From: JAUIJL01 sp965366625
GTDB taxonomy: Bacteria; Acidobacteriota; Thermoanaerobaculia; Multivoradales; J023
Direction: 5' to 3'
DNA: 64,000 nt
NCBI GenBank assembly: GCA_965366625.1
Contig: CBDUGP010000032.1
Coordinates: forward strand, 1-64,000
Numbering within the stretch: position 1 is the first letter of the stretch; each line of letters opens with the position of its first letter. The notes beneath the pieces are model-generated. The model did no database searches. It was not told where the DNA came from and saw nothing but the letters and a program-made list of their open reading frames with translations. Positions 32,401 to 41,286 of the stretch are shown here, piece by piece. The translations under genes and the position numbers were made by a program.

Positions 32401-35400
32401 GGCTCGGCCCAAGCGGTGCGGGTGGCGGGCAATCTCGCCTTTGTCGGCACCACCTTGGGTCAAATCGCGGTGGTCGAGCTGGGCAGCGGCAACTTGTTGC
32501 AAGAGCTTTATCTTTCCCGCGCGGTGCAAGACTTGGCCATCGCCGAGGAAACCCTCTACGCCCTGACCACCAACGCCATCCACGTCATGCCTCTGCTCCA
32601 GGGCAATTTGCGGATCACTTCCACGGTGGCTTTTTCGGGCAACCAAGGGGCGGGTAATCGACGGCTCCGGCTTTTTGCCGGCGGCCCCGTGCTCTACGCC
32701 ACCCACACCTCCGGTTACGACACCTTCGACATCACCGATCCCTTGCATCCGCAGCTGATCGCCCTCGGTGATACCGACCAATTCGGCTGGAAACAAATCG
32801 TCACCAACGGCTCCGGCCTCGGCATCGCCGCGGTGAGCCCCAACAGCACCAACGACGGTCCTCACCACATTTCCATCTACGATGTGAGGGATCCGTCGCA
32901 GACCGACCTCTTCTTGGCCCAATTCGAAACCCCGGGCCTGGCGGCGGCGGTTTCCGTGTTCAACGGCTTGGCCTACGTGGCCGACAGCAACTCGGGTCTT
33001 CAGGTGTTGAGCTATCTCGCCTACGACAGCTTCGGCATGGCCCCGAGCATCGCCTTGGAAACCAATTTCTCCGACGGCCAGGCGGAAGAAGGCAAGCTCA
33101 TGCGCCTGACCGCCGACGTCAGCGACGATGTGCAGGTGCGCCACGTGGAATTCTTCGTCGACGGCGTGCGCGTCGCCCGCGACGGCAACTTCCCGTTCGA
33201 ATACCGCTTCTTGACGCCGCTGATCGCCGAGCAAAGCACCTTCACCCTGCGAGCCAGGGCCACCGACACCGGGGGCAACGTGGCGGAGACCACGGAGGCG
33301 GTGATCACCCTCATTCCCGACGCCACACCACCGCAGGTCGTCGCCACCTCACCGAGCGCCGGAAGCAGCTACCAGCCGGAAACCGTCGCCATCGTTTCGG
33401 CCACCTTCAGCGAGCCGATCGACACCACCTGGCTCGACGGCAATACCTTCTCCCTGAGTTCCGCCGGGCCGGACGGCCTGCCGGGCACGGCAGACGACGT
33501 CGCCATCGCCGGTGCCGTGACCTACGAAGAAGAGGCACGGACCGCGCTGCTCACCTTGCCCTCGACCCTGGGCGTGGACACCTACCGGGCGCGGCTCGAC
33601 GGCAGTCTGCGAGACTTGGCCGGCAACCCCCTCGAAAGCACCTTGGAATGGGACTTCTCGATCGTCGACGGCACCATCAGCTCCCGACCGGGCGGCGGCA
33701 ATTGGAGCGATGTGGCCACTTGGACCGAGGGACGCCTTCCCCATGCCGCCGACCTGGTTTCGATTCGCGGGGTCGTGACCTTGGACACCAACGCCACGGT
33801 CACCGGATTGACGGTCGGAGCCGGGGCCACGCTGCAAGAAGGGCCGTCACCCCGAACCCTGAGCGTCACCGACCGGACGGTCAACTATGGCACCCTCTCG
33901 GGTGATGGGTTATACCTCGAAGCCCACGGCGATCTGGTCAACCACGGCGTTTGGAGCACAAATCTACAACTTACCGGCCACGCGCCGCGCAGCATCACCG
34001 GCGCAGTGCCCATCGCCGGCAGTGTAAGGCTCCAGGACAGCTTCGAGATCACCCAAGATGCCCTCTTCACCGGTCCCCTCGACCTCAACTTCTTCATTCT
34101 CACCTTGAACGCGCCCACCACCGTCACCTTCGGCGGTGTCGAAGGCACGGGCACGATTCTCGGTGGCGGCACCCTCGGGCTCACGGGCGTGATCGACCTG
34201 AGCATCTACTCCAGTGTCGACGGCAATGTGCGCGTCCAACCCGGAACCGTGCTTCAGAATCAGGAAGGATTCACCCGCACCCTTTCCGTCACCGGCGATT
34301 TCACCAACCACGGCACGATTCAACATCACCCCAGCGACAGCGGCTCCTTAACGATCGAGGTCGGTGGCAGCATCGTCAACGAAGGGCCATGGACCGCTCA
34401 ACTCGAGCTGATCGGCACCGATCCCCGCAGCTTCACGGGTACCGTGCCCGTCGCCGGCAGTGTCAAGCTCCAAGACAGCTTCGAGATCACCCAGGACGGC
34501 CTGTTCACCGGTCCCCTCGACCTCAACTTCTTCACCCTCACCTTGAACGCACCCACCACCGTCACCTTCGGCGGTGTCGAAAGCACGGGTACCATCCTCG
34601 GTGGCGGCACCCTCGGGCTCACCGGCGCGATCGACCTGAGCATCTACTCCAGTGTCGACGGCAATGTGCGCGTCCAACCCGGAACCGTGCTTCAGAATCA
34701 GGAAGGATTCACCCGCACCCTTTCCGTCACCGGCGATTTCACCAACCACGGCACGATTCAACATCACCCCAGCGACAGCGGCTCCTTAACGATCGAGGTC
34801 GGTGGCAGCATCGTCAACGAAGGGCCATGGACCGCTCAACTCGAGCTGATCGGCACCGATCCCCGCCGCTTCACCGGTGCCGTGCCCGTCGCCGGCGAGG
34901 TAAGGCTCCAAGACAGCTTCGAGATCACCCAGGACGGCCTGTTCACCGGTCCTCTCGACCTCAACTTCTTCACGCTCACCTTGAACGCACCCACCACCGT
35001 CACCTTCGGGGGTGTCGAAAGCGTCGGAACGATCCTCGGTGGCGGCACCCTCGGGCTCACCGGCGCGATCGACATCGATGTCAGCGCTTATGTCGACGGA
35101 AATTTGATCGTCCAACTCGGAACCGTGCTTCAGAATCAGGAAGGATTCACCCGCACCCTTTCCGCCACCGGCGACTTCACCAACCACGGCACGATTCAAC
35201 ATCACCCCAGCAATAGCGGTTCTTTGACGATCGAGGTCGGTGGCAGCACCGTCAACGAAGGGCCTTGGACCGCTGAACTCGAGCTGATCGGCACCGATCC
35301 CCGCAGCTTCACCGGTGCCGTGCCCGTCGCCGGCGAGGTAAGGCTCCAAGACAACTTCGAGATCACCAACAATGCCGTTTTCGCCGGACCGATAGACCTG

Positions 35401-35727
35401 AATCACTTCACGTTGACCCTCAATGCTCCGAGGACGGTGACTTTCGGCGGTGTCACAAGCACCGGCACGATTCTCGGCGGCGGGACGCTGCGTCTGGCCG
35501 GGAACCCGATCAACATGACTTCAAGCGCTTACGTGACCGGCAACGTGGAAGTCAGCGCCGGCACGATCCTGCAAAACCAAGTCGGATCTGCGCGGCAGCT
35601 AGGCGTCGACGGCAACCTCACCAACTACGGCAACATTCGCCACCACCCGAGCGGCGGAACCCTCAGCCTGTCCGTGTCCGGCACCCTGACCAACCACGGA
35701 ACCATTACCGCGACGATCGACCCATAG
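29440..35727 (+). CDS. Giant secreted/surface protein with Ig-like, TSP3, LVIVD-type and tandem C-terminal repeats
   Basis: The protein is 2095 residues. An in-frame ATG at 29482 would place the signal peptide (LSVLLILLLLLPFATLGQ) right at the N-terminus and is an equally likely start. Order: the tag-like VIFCDGFETGGADLW (about 92-106), a Big_5-type Ig domain (about 115-225), carboxypeptidase-regulatory-like and beta domains, a thrombospondin-3-like Ca-binding stretch (about 843-890, TDTDGDGLGD), an LVIVD-type beta-propeller (about 895-1200), two Ig-like domains (to about 1410), a NWSDVATW region, then four repeats of 146 residues (about 1527-2095). No membrane anchor is visible. It is probably an adhesin or matrix protein. 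Confidence 0.85.
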   Translation: MAQLHLKGPKVVLNMDPRNRLSVLLILLLLLPFATLGQPASPLELEILSLLSADQVQAFVDGMPPELIFLADGRTLADLLETYESVLPDCSDPDVIFCDGFETGGADLWGEVVGLRLPPVSVVHSSPTDGEADVAVTRETILEFSSPLPAGTVIDDSVLFAEFGGQDLPARIHLSPSRKRVTLFYDHGLPASARIRVRLVGDDLLDANGNAVDADGDGEYGGTAQIDFDTLSLTTVPGTRVCGSVFASELMTGEAGSPVDQPLNGVAITVDGQASVLFTHTDNMGNFCLDPAPAGRFFVHIDGRTATNEMPAGAYYPFVGKAWDSVVGQEVHIGNVYLPLVVDGTLQPTSMEEETEIELPDSVLAEHPELAGTMLMVPPDSLYSDDGTRGGMVGIAPVDPDRLPGTLPEGLNFPLVITVQTDGATNFDTPAPICFPNLPDPITGEPLVPGQKSSLWSFNHDTGKFEVKGPMTVTADGSMVCTDEGVGVEAPGWHGSQPGTQLEGAADNEPDDRDPCADPAHRRLLDTLNPDLYPQEVLDALAAVGGTFQVADDPSTAAFTDYTFDEYSVVMGDDDFPSGLTPQEYIREILRGPNEALNSGWFNGVNQFDWQGTEPEAQLGDIYDIDIFGTENGSVMLTALNDLSWQFSIVNTSTYGQHPLYGAREFGFEPLPNGDWKFYTKGFSKPANITYNLGIPLKNLGWNSMMSAIPIELFRRRTGAPPTRTQRQELRTSHPRNHTAYTVADLPDSCGGGSLLHPSAKGGSDSRQFFYRLEYSDVDSIEPIRIRQGMTSNQGYLSSILPSEVYYNVYLYNPESGLYGFAGGQAAVFGITELGTIHVDSPTGPDTDGDGLGDVAEFIVGTDSSIADSDADGTLDGAEIDQGTDPLDGLPVATGILASTDTPGVAVDVCASNNVAVVADSNAGISVFNVSNDLNPTIVAQVDTPGNAQAVTCSSERVVVADGTAGLAVVDVSDPPAAFIVHQVPLSGSAQAVRVAGNLAFVGTTLGQIAVVELGSGNLLQELYLSRAVQDLAIAEETLYALTTNAIHVMPLLQGNLRITSTVAFSGNQGAGNRRLRLFAGGPVLYATHTSGYDTFDITDPLHPQLIALGDTDQFGWKQIVTNGSGLGIAAVSPNSTNDGPHHISIYDVRDPSQTDLFLAQFETPGLAAAVSVFNGLAYVADSNSGLQVLSYLAYDSFGMAPSIALETNFSDGQAEEGKLMRLTADVSDDVQVRHVEFFVDGVRVARDGNFPFEYRFLTPLIAEQSTFTLRARATDTGGNVAETTEAVITLIPDATPPQVVATSPSAGSSYQPETVAIVSATFSEPIDTTWLDGNTFSLSSAGPDGLPGTADDVAIAGAVTYEEEARTALLTLPSTLGVDTYRARLDGSLRDLAGNPLESTLEWDFSIVDGTISSRPGGGNWSDVATWTEGRLPHAADLVSIRGVVTLDTNATVTGLTVGAGATLQEGPSPRTLSVTDRTVNYGTLSGDGLYLEAHGDLVNHGVWSTNLQLTGHAPRSITGAVPIAGSVRLQDSFEITQDALFTGPLDLNFFILTLNAPTTVTFGGVEGTGTILGGGTLGLTGVIDLSIYSSVDGNVRVQPGTVLQNQEGFTRTLSVTGDFTNHGTIQHHPSDSGSLTIEVGGSIVNEGPWTAQLELIGTDPRSFTGTVPVAGSVKLQDSFEITQDGLFTGPLDLNFFTLTLNAPTTVTFGGVESTGTILGGGTLGLTGAIDLSIYSSVDGNVRVQPGTVLQNQEGFTRTLSVTGDFTNHGTIQHHPSDSGSLTIEVGGSIVNEGPWTAQLELIGTDPRRFTGAVPVAGEVRLQDSFEITQDGLFTGPLDLNFFTLTLNAPTTVTFGGVESVGTILGGGTLGLTGAIDIDVSAYVDGNLIVQLGTVLQNQEGFTRTLSATGDFTNHGTIQHHPSNSGSLTIEVGGSTVNEGPWTAELELIGTDPRSFTGAVPVAGEVRLQDNFEITNNAVFAGPIDLNHFTLTLNAPRTVTFGGVTSTGTILGGGTLRLAGNPINMTSSAYVTGNVEVSAGTILQNQVGSARQLGVDGNLTNYGNIRHHPSGGTLSLSVSGTLTNHGTITATIDP
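34015..35727 (+). repeat. Four tandem 438-bp repeats within the giant surface protein gene
   Basis: The boundary motif GCCGGC recurs at about 34015, 34453, 34891 and 35329, a period of exactly 438 bp (146 codons). Units 1-3 are nearly identical at the DNA level over long stretches (for example LQDSFEITQD, TLNAPTTVTFGG, GTVLQNQEGFTR). Unit 4 is diverged (LQDNFEITNN, TILQNQVGSARQ) and caps the array. The identity suggests recent duplication or gene conversion. Confidence 0.85.
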
Positions 35728-35741
35728 GGAATGGGGTCCAA

Positions 35742-35789
35742 GAATCACGAATCCGAATATCTGCCTGCGCCGGCCGTAAGCTATCCTGG
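35742..35789 (+). promoter_or_regulatory. Repeated non-coding element, copy 2 (putative promoter)
   Basis: AATCACGAATCC, then GAATATCT, then CCTGCGCCGGCCGTAAGCT and TATCCTGG. It matches 17351-17397 closely, with 19 of 19 identity in the middle block. It lies between the surface protein stop and the GTG start at 35807; TATCCT could serve as a -10 element about 18 bp upstream of that start. Confidence 0.5.
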
Positions 35790-35806
35790 GTGAAAGGAGG
35801 CTCAAC

Positions 35807-36142
35807 GTGCCCCACATCGACAGCTACGATTTGCTCTTGGGCTTGATCTTGTTGGCCGCCTCGTATTTTGTTCTCGGCGATTTGATCGACGACCTCTTTC
35901 GCTATGGCCGCAAGAAGTGGCGTCACTTTTGGTACGGCGAAGAAGACCTCGAGAGCCGGAATGTGGGATTCCGGTTGAGGATCGATCGAGATCGATTCCG
36001 TCGCGGAGTGGTCGGGCAGGCCCCGGCGAAGCTCTTGAAGCGCCCGGGCTCGCAGCTCAATCCAACCTCGGCGGACGCTCCCGGAGCCGCCTCCCGAGCC
36101 TTGCGGAGCGAAGCCCCGCCGGGGGCCGAGTCCTCAGACTAG
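35807..36142 (+). CDS. Small membrane-anchored protein of unknown function
   Basis: The GTG at 35807 is preceded by AGGAGG at ideal spacing. The 111-residue product has one hydrophobic helix near the N-terminus (LLLGLILLAASYFVLGDLI), then a basic juxtamembrane segment (RYGRKKWRHFWYG) and a disordered Ser/Ala/Pro tail. This suggests a single-span protein with the tail in the cytoplasm. There is no recognisable family. It stands between the giant surface protein and a methyltransferase-like gene. Confidence 0.65.
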   Translation: MPHIDSYDLLLGLILLAASYFVLGDLIDDLFRYGRKKWRHFWYGEEDLESRNVGFRLRIDRDRFRRGVVGQAPAKLLKRPGSQLNPTSADAPGAASRALRSEAPPGAESSD

Positions 36143-36226
36143 AGCCCTGGTTGTGCAGCCCGGCCACGGGCTTCAGGAGAGCCGGCCTCGTCCGCGCGGG
36201 GGATAGATTGAGATAGTCTCCCCGCC

Positions 36227-37090
36227 ATGCCCCGCCTGCATCTCTTCGAGCTTGAAGACCAACCGTGGCTGCCCGCGTCCGTGCGCGCTTACGCTACCGA
36301 CTGCCTGCGCTTGGTTTTCTCGGTCCTGCTCGATCGTACTCGCGTTGCCGAGCAGTTGCGCGCCATGCTCGAGGCGACCGAGGAAACGCACATTCTCGAT
36401 TTGTGCTCAGGCAGCTCGGGGCCGCTCGTCCGGCTGATCGAAGTGCTCGCGAGTCAGGGCGTCGAGGTGGACGTGCTGCTGACGGACCTTCACCCCCATC
36501 CCGAGCTTGCGCGCGACCTTTCGCCCCGTCTGCGCTATCGATCCGAGCCGCTCGACGCCCGTGCCGTTCCGCCGGAGCTGAACGGTCTGCGCACCTGCTT
36601 CGCCGGTCTGCACCATTTTCGCCCGCACGAGGCCGTCTCGATCCTCGCCGACTGCGCCGTCGATGGACGCGGCCTAGCCGTTTTTGAGCCGGCCGCGCGG
36701 CGCCTGACCGACTTTCTTCTCGTGCCTTGGATCGGCCTCGTGAGCCTCAGCGCCGCGCCCTTTCTGCGACCTTTCCGCTGGAGCCGGCTATTCTGGACCT
36801 GGATCGTGCCGATGGTGCCGATAGTCGTCATGTGGGACGGCTGGGTTTCCTGCGCCCGCTGCTACACGGTCGAGGAACTCCGCCAACTCGCCGAGCGGGC
36901 GGTCGAACAGGCCGGCGCCGGCGGTCGATACCGCTTCGACGTCGGCCGCGATCCGGTGCGCGGCCTACCCGCCGGCATCACCTGGGTGCTCGGGCGGCCG
37001 ACGGAACCCTGCACCGTGCATGTCGACGGTCCCGAAGCCCTCGCAGAGCAGGCCGCTCGTCGAGACATGACCTCCAGGGCGCTTCGGTGA
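36227..37090 (+). CDS. Class I SAM-dependent methyltransferase-like protein
   Basis: The 287-residue protein contains ILDLCSGSSGPLVRLIE (about 56-72), a motif I resembling the SAM-binding glycine loop, and VDVLLTDLHPHPELA as a motif II-like acidic turn. TCFAGLHHFRPHEAVSIL matches the later core of small-molecule methyltransferases. A hydrophobic stretch (FLLVPWIGLVSLSAAPFL) suggests membrane association or a hydrophobic substrate. The substrate is unknown. No ribosome-binding site precedes the ATG. Confidence 0.65.
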   Translation: MPRLHLFELEDQPWLPASVRAYATDCLRLVFSVLLDRTRVAEQLRAMLEATEETHILDLCSGSSGPLVRLIEVLASQGVEVDVLLTDLHPHPELARDLSPRLRYRSEPLDARAVPPELNGLRTCFAGLHHFRPHEAVSILADCAVDGRGLAVFEPAARRLTDFLLVPWIGLVSLSAAPFLRPFRWSRLFWTWIVPMVPIVVMWDGWVSCARCYTVEELRQLAERAVEQAGAGGRYRFDVGRDPVRGLPAGITWVLGRPTEPCTVHVDGPEALAEQAARRDMTSRALR

Positions 37091-37139
37091 TCGGCCCCGA
37101 TCCCGACGTTCACCAGGGCTACGCCAGCGGTCTCTCAAC

Positions 37140-37312
37140 TCAGGAATTTCTTCCGGGAGGCTGTTCTACGGCGATCGGTTTCTCGAACAGTAGGTTGATC
37201 GCTTCACCGACCATGTACATGATCGGTCGATCCTGTTCCGCGGCCAGCACCTTCAGCTGTTGGAGGACCCCTTGATTCACCCGCGTGGTGAGCGGATTCA
37301 GGACCTCGAATC
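37140..37312 (-). pseudogene. Truncated duplicate of the plasmid-partition RHH gene
   Basis: On the minus strand it reads LTTRVNQGVLQQLKVLAAEQ and then PIMYMVGEAINLLFEK, joining PIAVEQPPGRNS and a stop. It is nearly identical to the 3' half of the gene at 46991-47326, except for a 12-bp in-frame deletion (WT: FEKYGKPPIA) and a few substitutions. The 5' half is absent and no start codon with a ribosome-binding site exists. It ends about 40 bp before the TIR-kinase-FGE gene, marking a recombination junction. Confidence 0.85.
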
Positions 37313-37351
37313 GACGACCTCCCAGGTAGAATCGGCTCGGAGGGATGCAAT

Positions 37352-39676
37352 GTGACCGTGGACCGAAGCCGACCGAGCGTTTTCATCAGTTACGCCCACG
37401 CCGACGAGGTTTGGAAGGATCGACTGCTGGTCCAGCTCCGAGCTGCTTTCGGGGTAGATGCGCCGGTCGAGCTGTGGGACGACCGTCAGATCGGCGCCGG
37501 GGATGCTTGGCTCGCCGAGATCGAGCAGGCTCTCGACCGGGCTTCGGTGGCGATTCTCTTGGTCACCGCCGATTTCCTGGCGTCGGACTTCATTCAACGC
37601 AAAGAGATACCTCGGCTGCTCGCGCGGCGTGGCTCCGAGGGGGTGCGGTTGATGCCGTTGCTCGCCGATGCCTGCCCGTGGCCGCGGAGCGATTGGCTCG
37701 CGTCGATGCAAATGCGGCCGACGGACGCCGTTCCGCTGACCGAGCATCCGTCCCAGAGCCGCGCTTTGTCGGAATTCGCGCAGGAAGTCGCCGGACATTT
37801 CGACGACCCAATGCCAAAGGCCGAGGTCCTGCCGGCTTTCGATCGAAGCCAAGTCCCTCTGCCTCCAGCGGCTCTCGACAGCTTCCCTCGCCCCAAATTC
37901 CGCGACGACCATGCCCGCGAGGCGGCCACCGAGCTTTCTGGTGCCTTCAAGTCGCGCGAAACGCTGCTGCTCAGCGAGCTCGACACCACCGCCATCGACA
38001 CGCGGATCCTCGATCTCAAGCGCATCCTTCGTCACGGACCCCAGCTCAATCCGGGTGAGTTTCTCGGTAACGGTCGCTACCAGCTGATCCACCCTCTCGG
38101 GCAAGGCGGATTCGCGACGGTTTGGCTGGCTCACGATCGCCGTAAAGACGCTCAAGTGGCGATTAAGGTGCTGCACGGTCAGTTCAGCGCCAGCGAAGAG
38201 CGTCGGGAGCGGCTCTTCCGCGGCGCTCGTCAGATGGCTAGGCTCGACCATGCCCACATCGTGAAAGTGCTGGGAGCTCCCGCCATCGACGACGGCTGGG
38301 CCTATTTCGTCATGGAATACGTCGACGGTGGTGATTTCAGGCGGGCGGTGATCGAGAGGCGGCTCGATCTCGACGCCCGGCTCGATGCGCTCGAAAAAAT
38401 CGCCCTGGCCCTCGACGACGCCCATGCCCTGGGGCTCGTGCATCGGGACGTGAAGCCGGCGAACATTCTCTTGGGTCAGGACGGAGTGCCCAAGCTCACC
38501 GACTTCGATTTGGTGCGCGCCGCCGACACCACCGGTTTGACTCGCACCCGTGCCGGCATGGGCTCGTACCTCTTCGCGGCACCGGAGACCATGGGCGACG
38601 CGGCGACCGCCAAAGCCGCCTGCGACGTCTACTCCTTGGCGGCCACCCTCGTTTTCGCGCTCCAGGGCAGCCAGCTGGGGCCGCTCTTTCTGATCGAGCG
38701 CCAGGCCTACCTGGAGAGTCTTGAGCTGCCTGAGGGGGCCCTAGGGGCTCTGACACGGGCTTTGGCGGTGGACCCGGAGGTTCGTCCGGCGTCGGCCTCC
38801 GAGCTTTGCGCGGAATTGCGGGCGGGCTTGGCCCCTAAAAAACAGATCGTCGAGCCGCCTCGAAAGCCGGCACCCCCGAAGAGACCCCAGAAACGGAAGG
38901 GGCGCATCGTCAAGCCGATCCCGGCGGATCTGTTCCGAATCGTCCAAACAAAGGACGGTGAGCTCGATCTTTGGTGTGAGATTCCAGCCGGAACGGGTTG
39001 GATCGGCAGCCCAGAGGGCGAGAAAGGCCGACACGACCGTGAAGGACCGAGGCACCAAGTGGAGATTACACGGCCATTCTGGATGTCGGCGGTTCCGGTC
39101 ACAAATGCCCAATTCGGAGCTTTTGATCCCGAGAAGGCGAACGCGGATCGACCGGACCATCCGGTTGTAGAAGTCAGTTGGGACGATGCGACGGCCTTCT
39201 GTCACTGGCTGGCCGAAGAAAGGGACTTCAAAGGAGCCCGGCTGCCGACTGAAGAGGAATGGGAATACGCCTGCAGAGCCGATAGGTCCACCGCCTACTG
39301 GAACGGGGATACCGAAGCCGATCTCGCGAAGGTCGGCTGGTACGAAAGTAACTCCGGACGCTCAACCCTTGCGGTGGGTGAGAAACCCGCGAATTCCTGG
39401 GGCCTCTACGACGTGCACGGCAACGTCTGGGAGTGGACGGCGAGTCCTTGGAAGGACTATTCACGCCAGGCGACCGGGCTGACGGTCGATCCTGCCGAAA
39501 CCCCGGCAGATCTTGCCGCCGCCTCCCCCCGCGTCCGCCGCGTGTTCCGCGGCGGCAGCTTTTGGGGCACCGCTCAGTTCGCCCGGTCTGCTTATCGGAA
39601 CCACTGGAACCCGGGGGTCCGGAACGTCGACTTGGGCTTTCGCGTTTTGCTGCCTTTCGCCCCTAGCGACCCTTGA
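37352..39676 (+). CDS. TIR - Ser/Thr kinase - FGE-like protein, putative DGR target 1
   Basis: GTG at 37352 follows GGAGGG. The 774-residue protein begins with a TIR domain (about 8-145: VFISYAHADEVWKDRL, ELWDDRQIGAG, AILLVTADFLASDFIQRKE, with the candidate catalytic Glu in the last segment). A kinase domain follows (about 238-490: GQGGFATVW, HRDVKPANIL). Its DFG motif is DFD (LTDFDLVRA), so activity or metal binding may be altered. A FGE/C-type-lectin domain (about 540-770: ARLPTEEEWEYACRA, NVWEWTASPW, FRGGSFWGTA) ends in FRVLLPFAPSDP. The last 60 residues are a variable region shared with the NACHT-FGE gene. By analogy with known DGR proteins, the lectin face would bind a diversified ligand and signal through TIR and kinase modules. 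Confidence 0.88.
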   Translation: MTVDRSRPSVFISYAHADEVWKDRLLVQLRAAFGVDAPVELWDDRQIGAGDAWLAEIEQALDRASVAILLVTADFLASDFIQRKEIPRLLARRGSEGVRLMPLLADACPWPRSDWLASMQMRPTDAVPLTEHPSQSRALSEFAQEVAGHFDDPMPKAEVLPAFDRSQVPLPPAALDSFPRPKFRDDHAREAATELSGAFKSRETLLLSELDTTAIDTRILDLKRILRHGPQLNPGEFLGNGRYQLIHPLGQGGFATVWLAHDRRKDAQVAIKVLHGQFSASEERRERLFRGARQMARLDHAHIVKVLGAPAIDDGWAYFVMEYVDGGDFRRAVIERRLDLDARLDALEKIALALDDAHALGLVHRDVKPANILLGQDGVPKLTDFDLVRAADTTGLTRTRAGMGSYLFAAPETMGDAATAKAACDVYSLAATLVFALQGSQLGPLFLIERQAYLESLELPEGALGALTRALAVDPEVRPASASELCAELRAGLAPKKQIVEPPRKPAPPKRPQKRKGRIVKPIPADLFRIVQTKDGELDLWCEIPAGTGWIGSPEGEKGRHDREGPRHQVEITRPFWMSAVPVTNAQFGAFDPEKANADRPDHPVVEVSWDDATAFCHWLAEERDFKGARLPTEEEWEYACRADRSTAYWNGDTEADLAKVGWYESNSGRSTLAVGEKPANSWGLYDVHGNVWEWTASPWKDYSRQATGLTVDPAETPADLAAASPRVRRVFRGGSFWGTAQFARSAYRNHWNPGVRNVDLGFRVLLPFAPSDP
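39484..39631 (+). other. DGR variable region 1 (VR1)
   Basis: These 148 bp at the 3' end of the TIR-kinase-FGE gene align without net gap to 42324-42471 on the other strand. I count about 26 differences. Most change first or second codon positions and most involve an A in one copy (GGC/TAC, AAC/TTC, GAC/AGC, CAG/CGG, TAT/TTT). The 3' flank (39632-39750) is almost identical, with mostly transitions, as expected for the conserved region after a variable repeat. Confidence 0.75.
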
Positions 39677-39893
39677 GTCGAGATCATAGATCCTTGAAGA
39701 CGGTAAGAATTTGCGGTCGGTCGGCAGATTTGGCCGCCGGCTCGGCAAGCGCGCTTTTTGCGCTTTCCGCCTCTTGATCCAATAATCCCCGTAGATCCTG
39801 AGTTTTTCGACACTTCTGGGAGCGGGTCCCGGGTCGACCGCACCCAACTGGAGGTGTGAGCCCCTATTTCCGGGTATGCCACGGGATCTCGTT

Positions 39894-41049
39894 TCAGTCG
39901 TTGATCGCCCGGATGCCAGAGCTAATTTTCCGGAGAGCGTATTCAGCTTGCTGTCGGAAGGCCGAATCGGTGTGTCGGAGATATGGCTCGAACACCTCGG
40001 ACAGATCGGTTCGGCATTTCGCAGCGACATAGCCCAGGAATCGGAAGAGCTCCAGGTTCTCGACATCCTGAGAGAGCAGGTTCTTGATGTCTTCCGCCCA
40101 CGCTTCGGTGCATGACTGGCCGTACCAGTGCACCCGTTGGAATACAGCCAACGGATCAGCCGCGAGCTGTCGCTTGAGCCACGGCTCGGCGCGTTCAGGA
40201 TCGAATCTCGCCAGGACGCCAATCGCTGTCGAGAGCGCTTCTCCGTCGAGCACGTCGACCACGGATTCAAGCTCGTCGAGAGATTCCGACGTGAAGCACG
40301 CCTTTGAAAGCAGCCCTTTGAGGTAGCTGACGTCGCCCGTTCTTCGGAAACCGTGCAGCAACTCGGACCCGGTACCGCCTCGGGTGTAACCGAACCATCC
40401 GGCGTGTCGGTGAGAGAGATCTCCCGAGATCACCTCATTTAACCAACGTTCGTACCAATCGAGAAATGTCTCTTCATAAGCGAAAATGGGCGGATCACCC
40501 AGATCGATGTTGAGGTTGAGCACCCGGCCGCGGTGATCTCCGGTGAGCACCAGCGCGTGGTAGAAGCTACACCCTTGTTCGCCCAGGATCATGGTGCCTT
40601 GGAAGACCTCCTTGAACCGCCGATCGTAGTCCTCCTCAGTGAGCTCGTCTCCCATAGGACTCCCCTCGTCGGCCACAAGCCCTTCGACGAGCTTGCTCCA
40701 CTCCCTGCGCGGCATATCCGGTCGGAGCCGCGCAGGCCGTTGCACCAACTTTCTCGACGAGCCCAGAACCTCGTCCAGCGAATCTCTCAAGGCGACTAAG
40801 CCATAGAAGGGACCCGCTCCTGGGGTTCCCGACTTCGAGCTACCGATCTCCGTCAAGAAGACTCGATAGCTCGACGGTAGGGTGACGCCCACCTCTTTCA
40901 AACAACGCGACTGCAGATTCTCTCATCGGTGGTCCAAGTTGGTAACGGTGGCGGCTCGCACCGAACACTCGGAGCTCCGGATCGGCTCGCCGGGCCGCGG
41001 TGAGCTTCTCCTGGACGCGGCGGATTTGCCGGATGTGATCTGTCTTCAC
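39894..41049 (-). pseudogene. SUKH (SMI1/KNR4) family protein with helical C-terminal region, frameshifted
   Basis: Two frames join into one protein: 41049 to about 40900 (DHIRQIRRVQEKLTAARRAD ... MRESAVALFE) and about 40899 to 39894 (KEVGVTLPSSYRVFLTEIG ... KISSGIRAIND). The joined sequence LFE/KEVGVTLPSSYRVFL is the classic start of the SUKH fold, so the break in the GAAAG run is a one-event frameshift. SUKH proteins are typically immunity proteins of polymorphic toxin systems. The C-terminal 170 residues are HEAT-like helices (AIGVLARFDPERAEPWLKRQ). No cognate toxin is visible. Minus strand, between two FGE genes. Confidence 0.7.
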
Positions 41050-41286
41050 GTCGGATGCCTGGATGCTCTCATTCCGAAAACGTTTCTCTCCGTGCCGCGC
41101 CTCATCACCTCAAGGGATGCAGCTTGCCCGCTGGGCTGTTTCAATCTTGGACTCAACCCATAAATGTTGTCCGCTTCGTGATTCTACCGAAGGCAAGAAT
41201 GCCTTTTGGAGTGCGCCCCTTCGAGGTCGGGCTCTTGCCCCTTCTCCTCGTTCCCCTGGCTTGGTTGGGGGATATCGGTGGTTCTT

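Noticed and set aside
31102..33234. 710-residue minus-strand ORF
   Set aside because: Antisense shadow of the giant surface protein; no domains.
37298..38443. 381-residue ORF antisense to the TIR-kinase gene
   Set aside because: It is a high-GC shadow frame of the well-supported plus-strand gene and has no recognisable domain.
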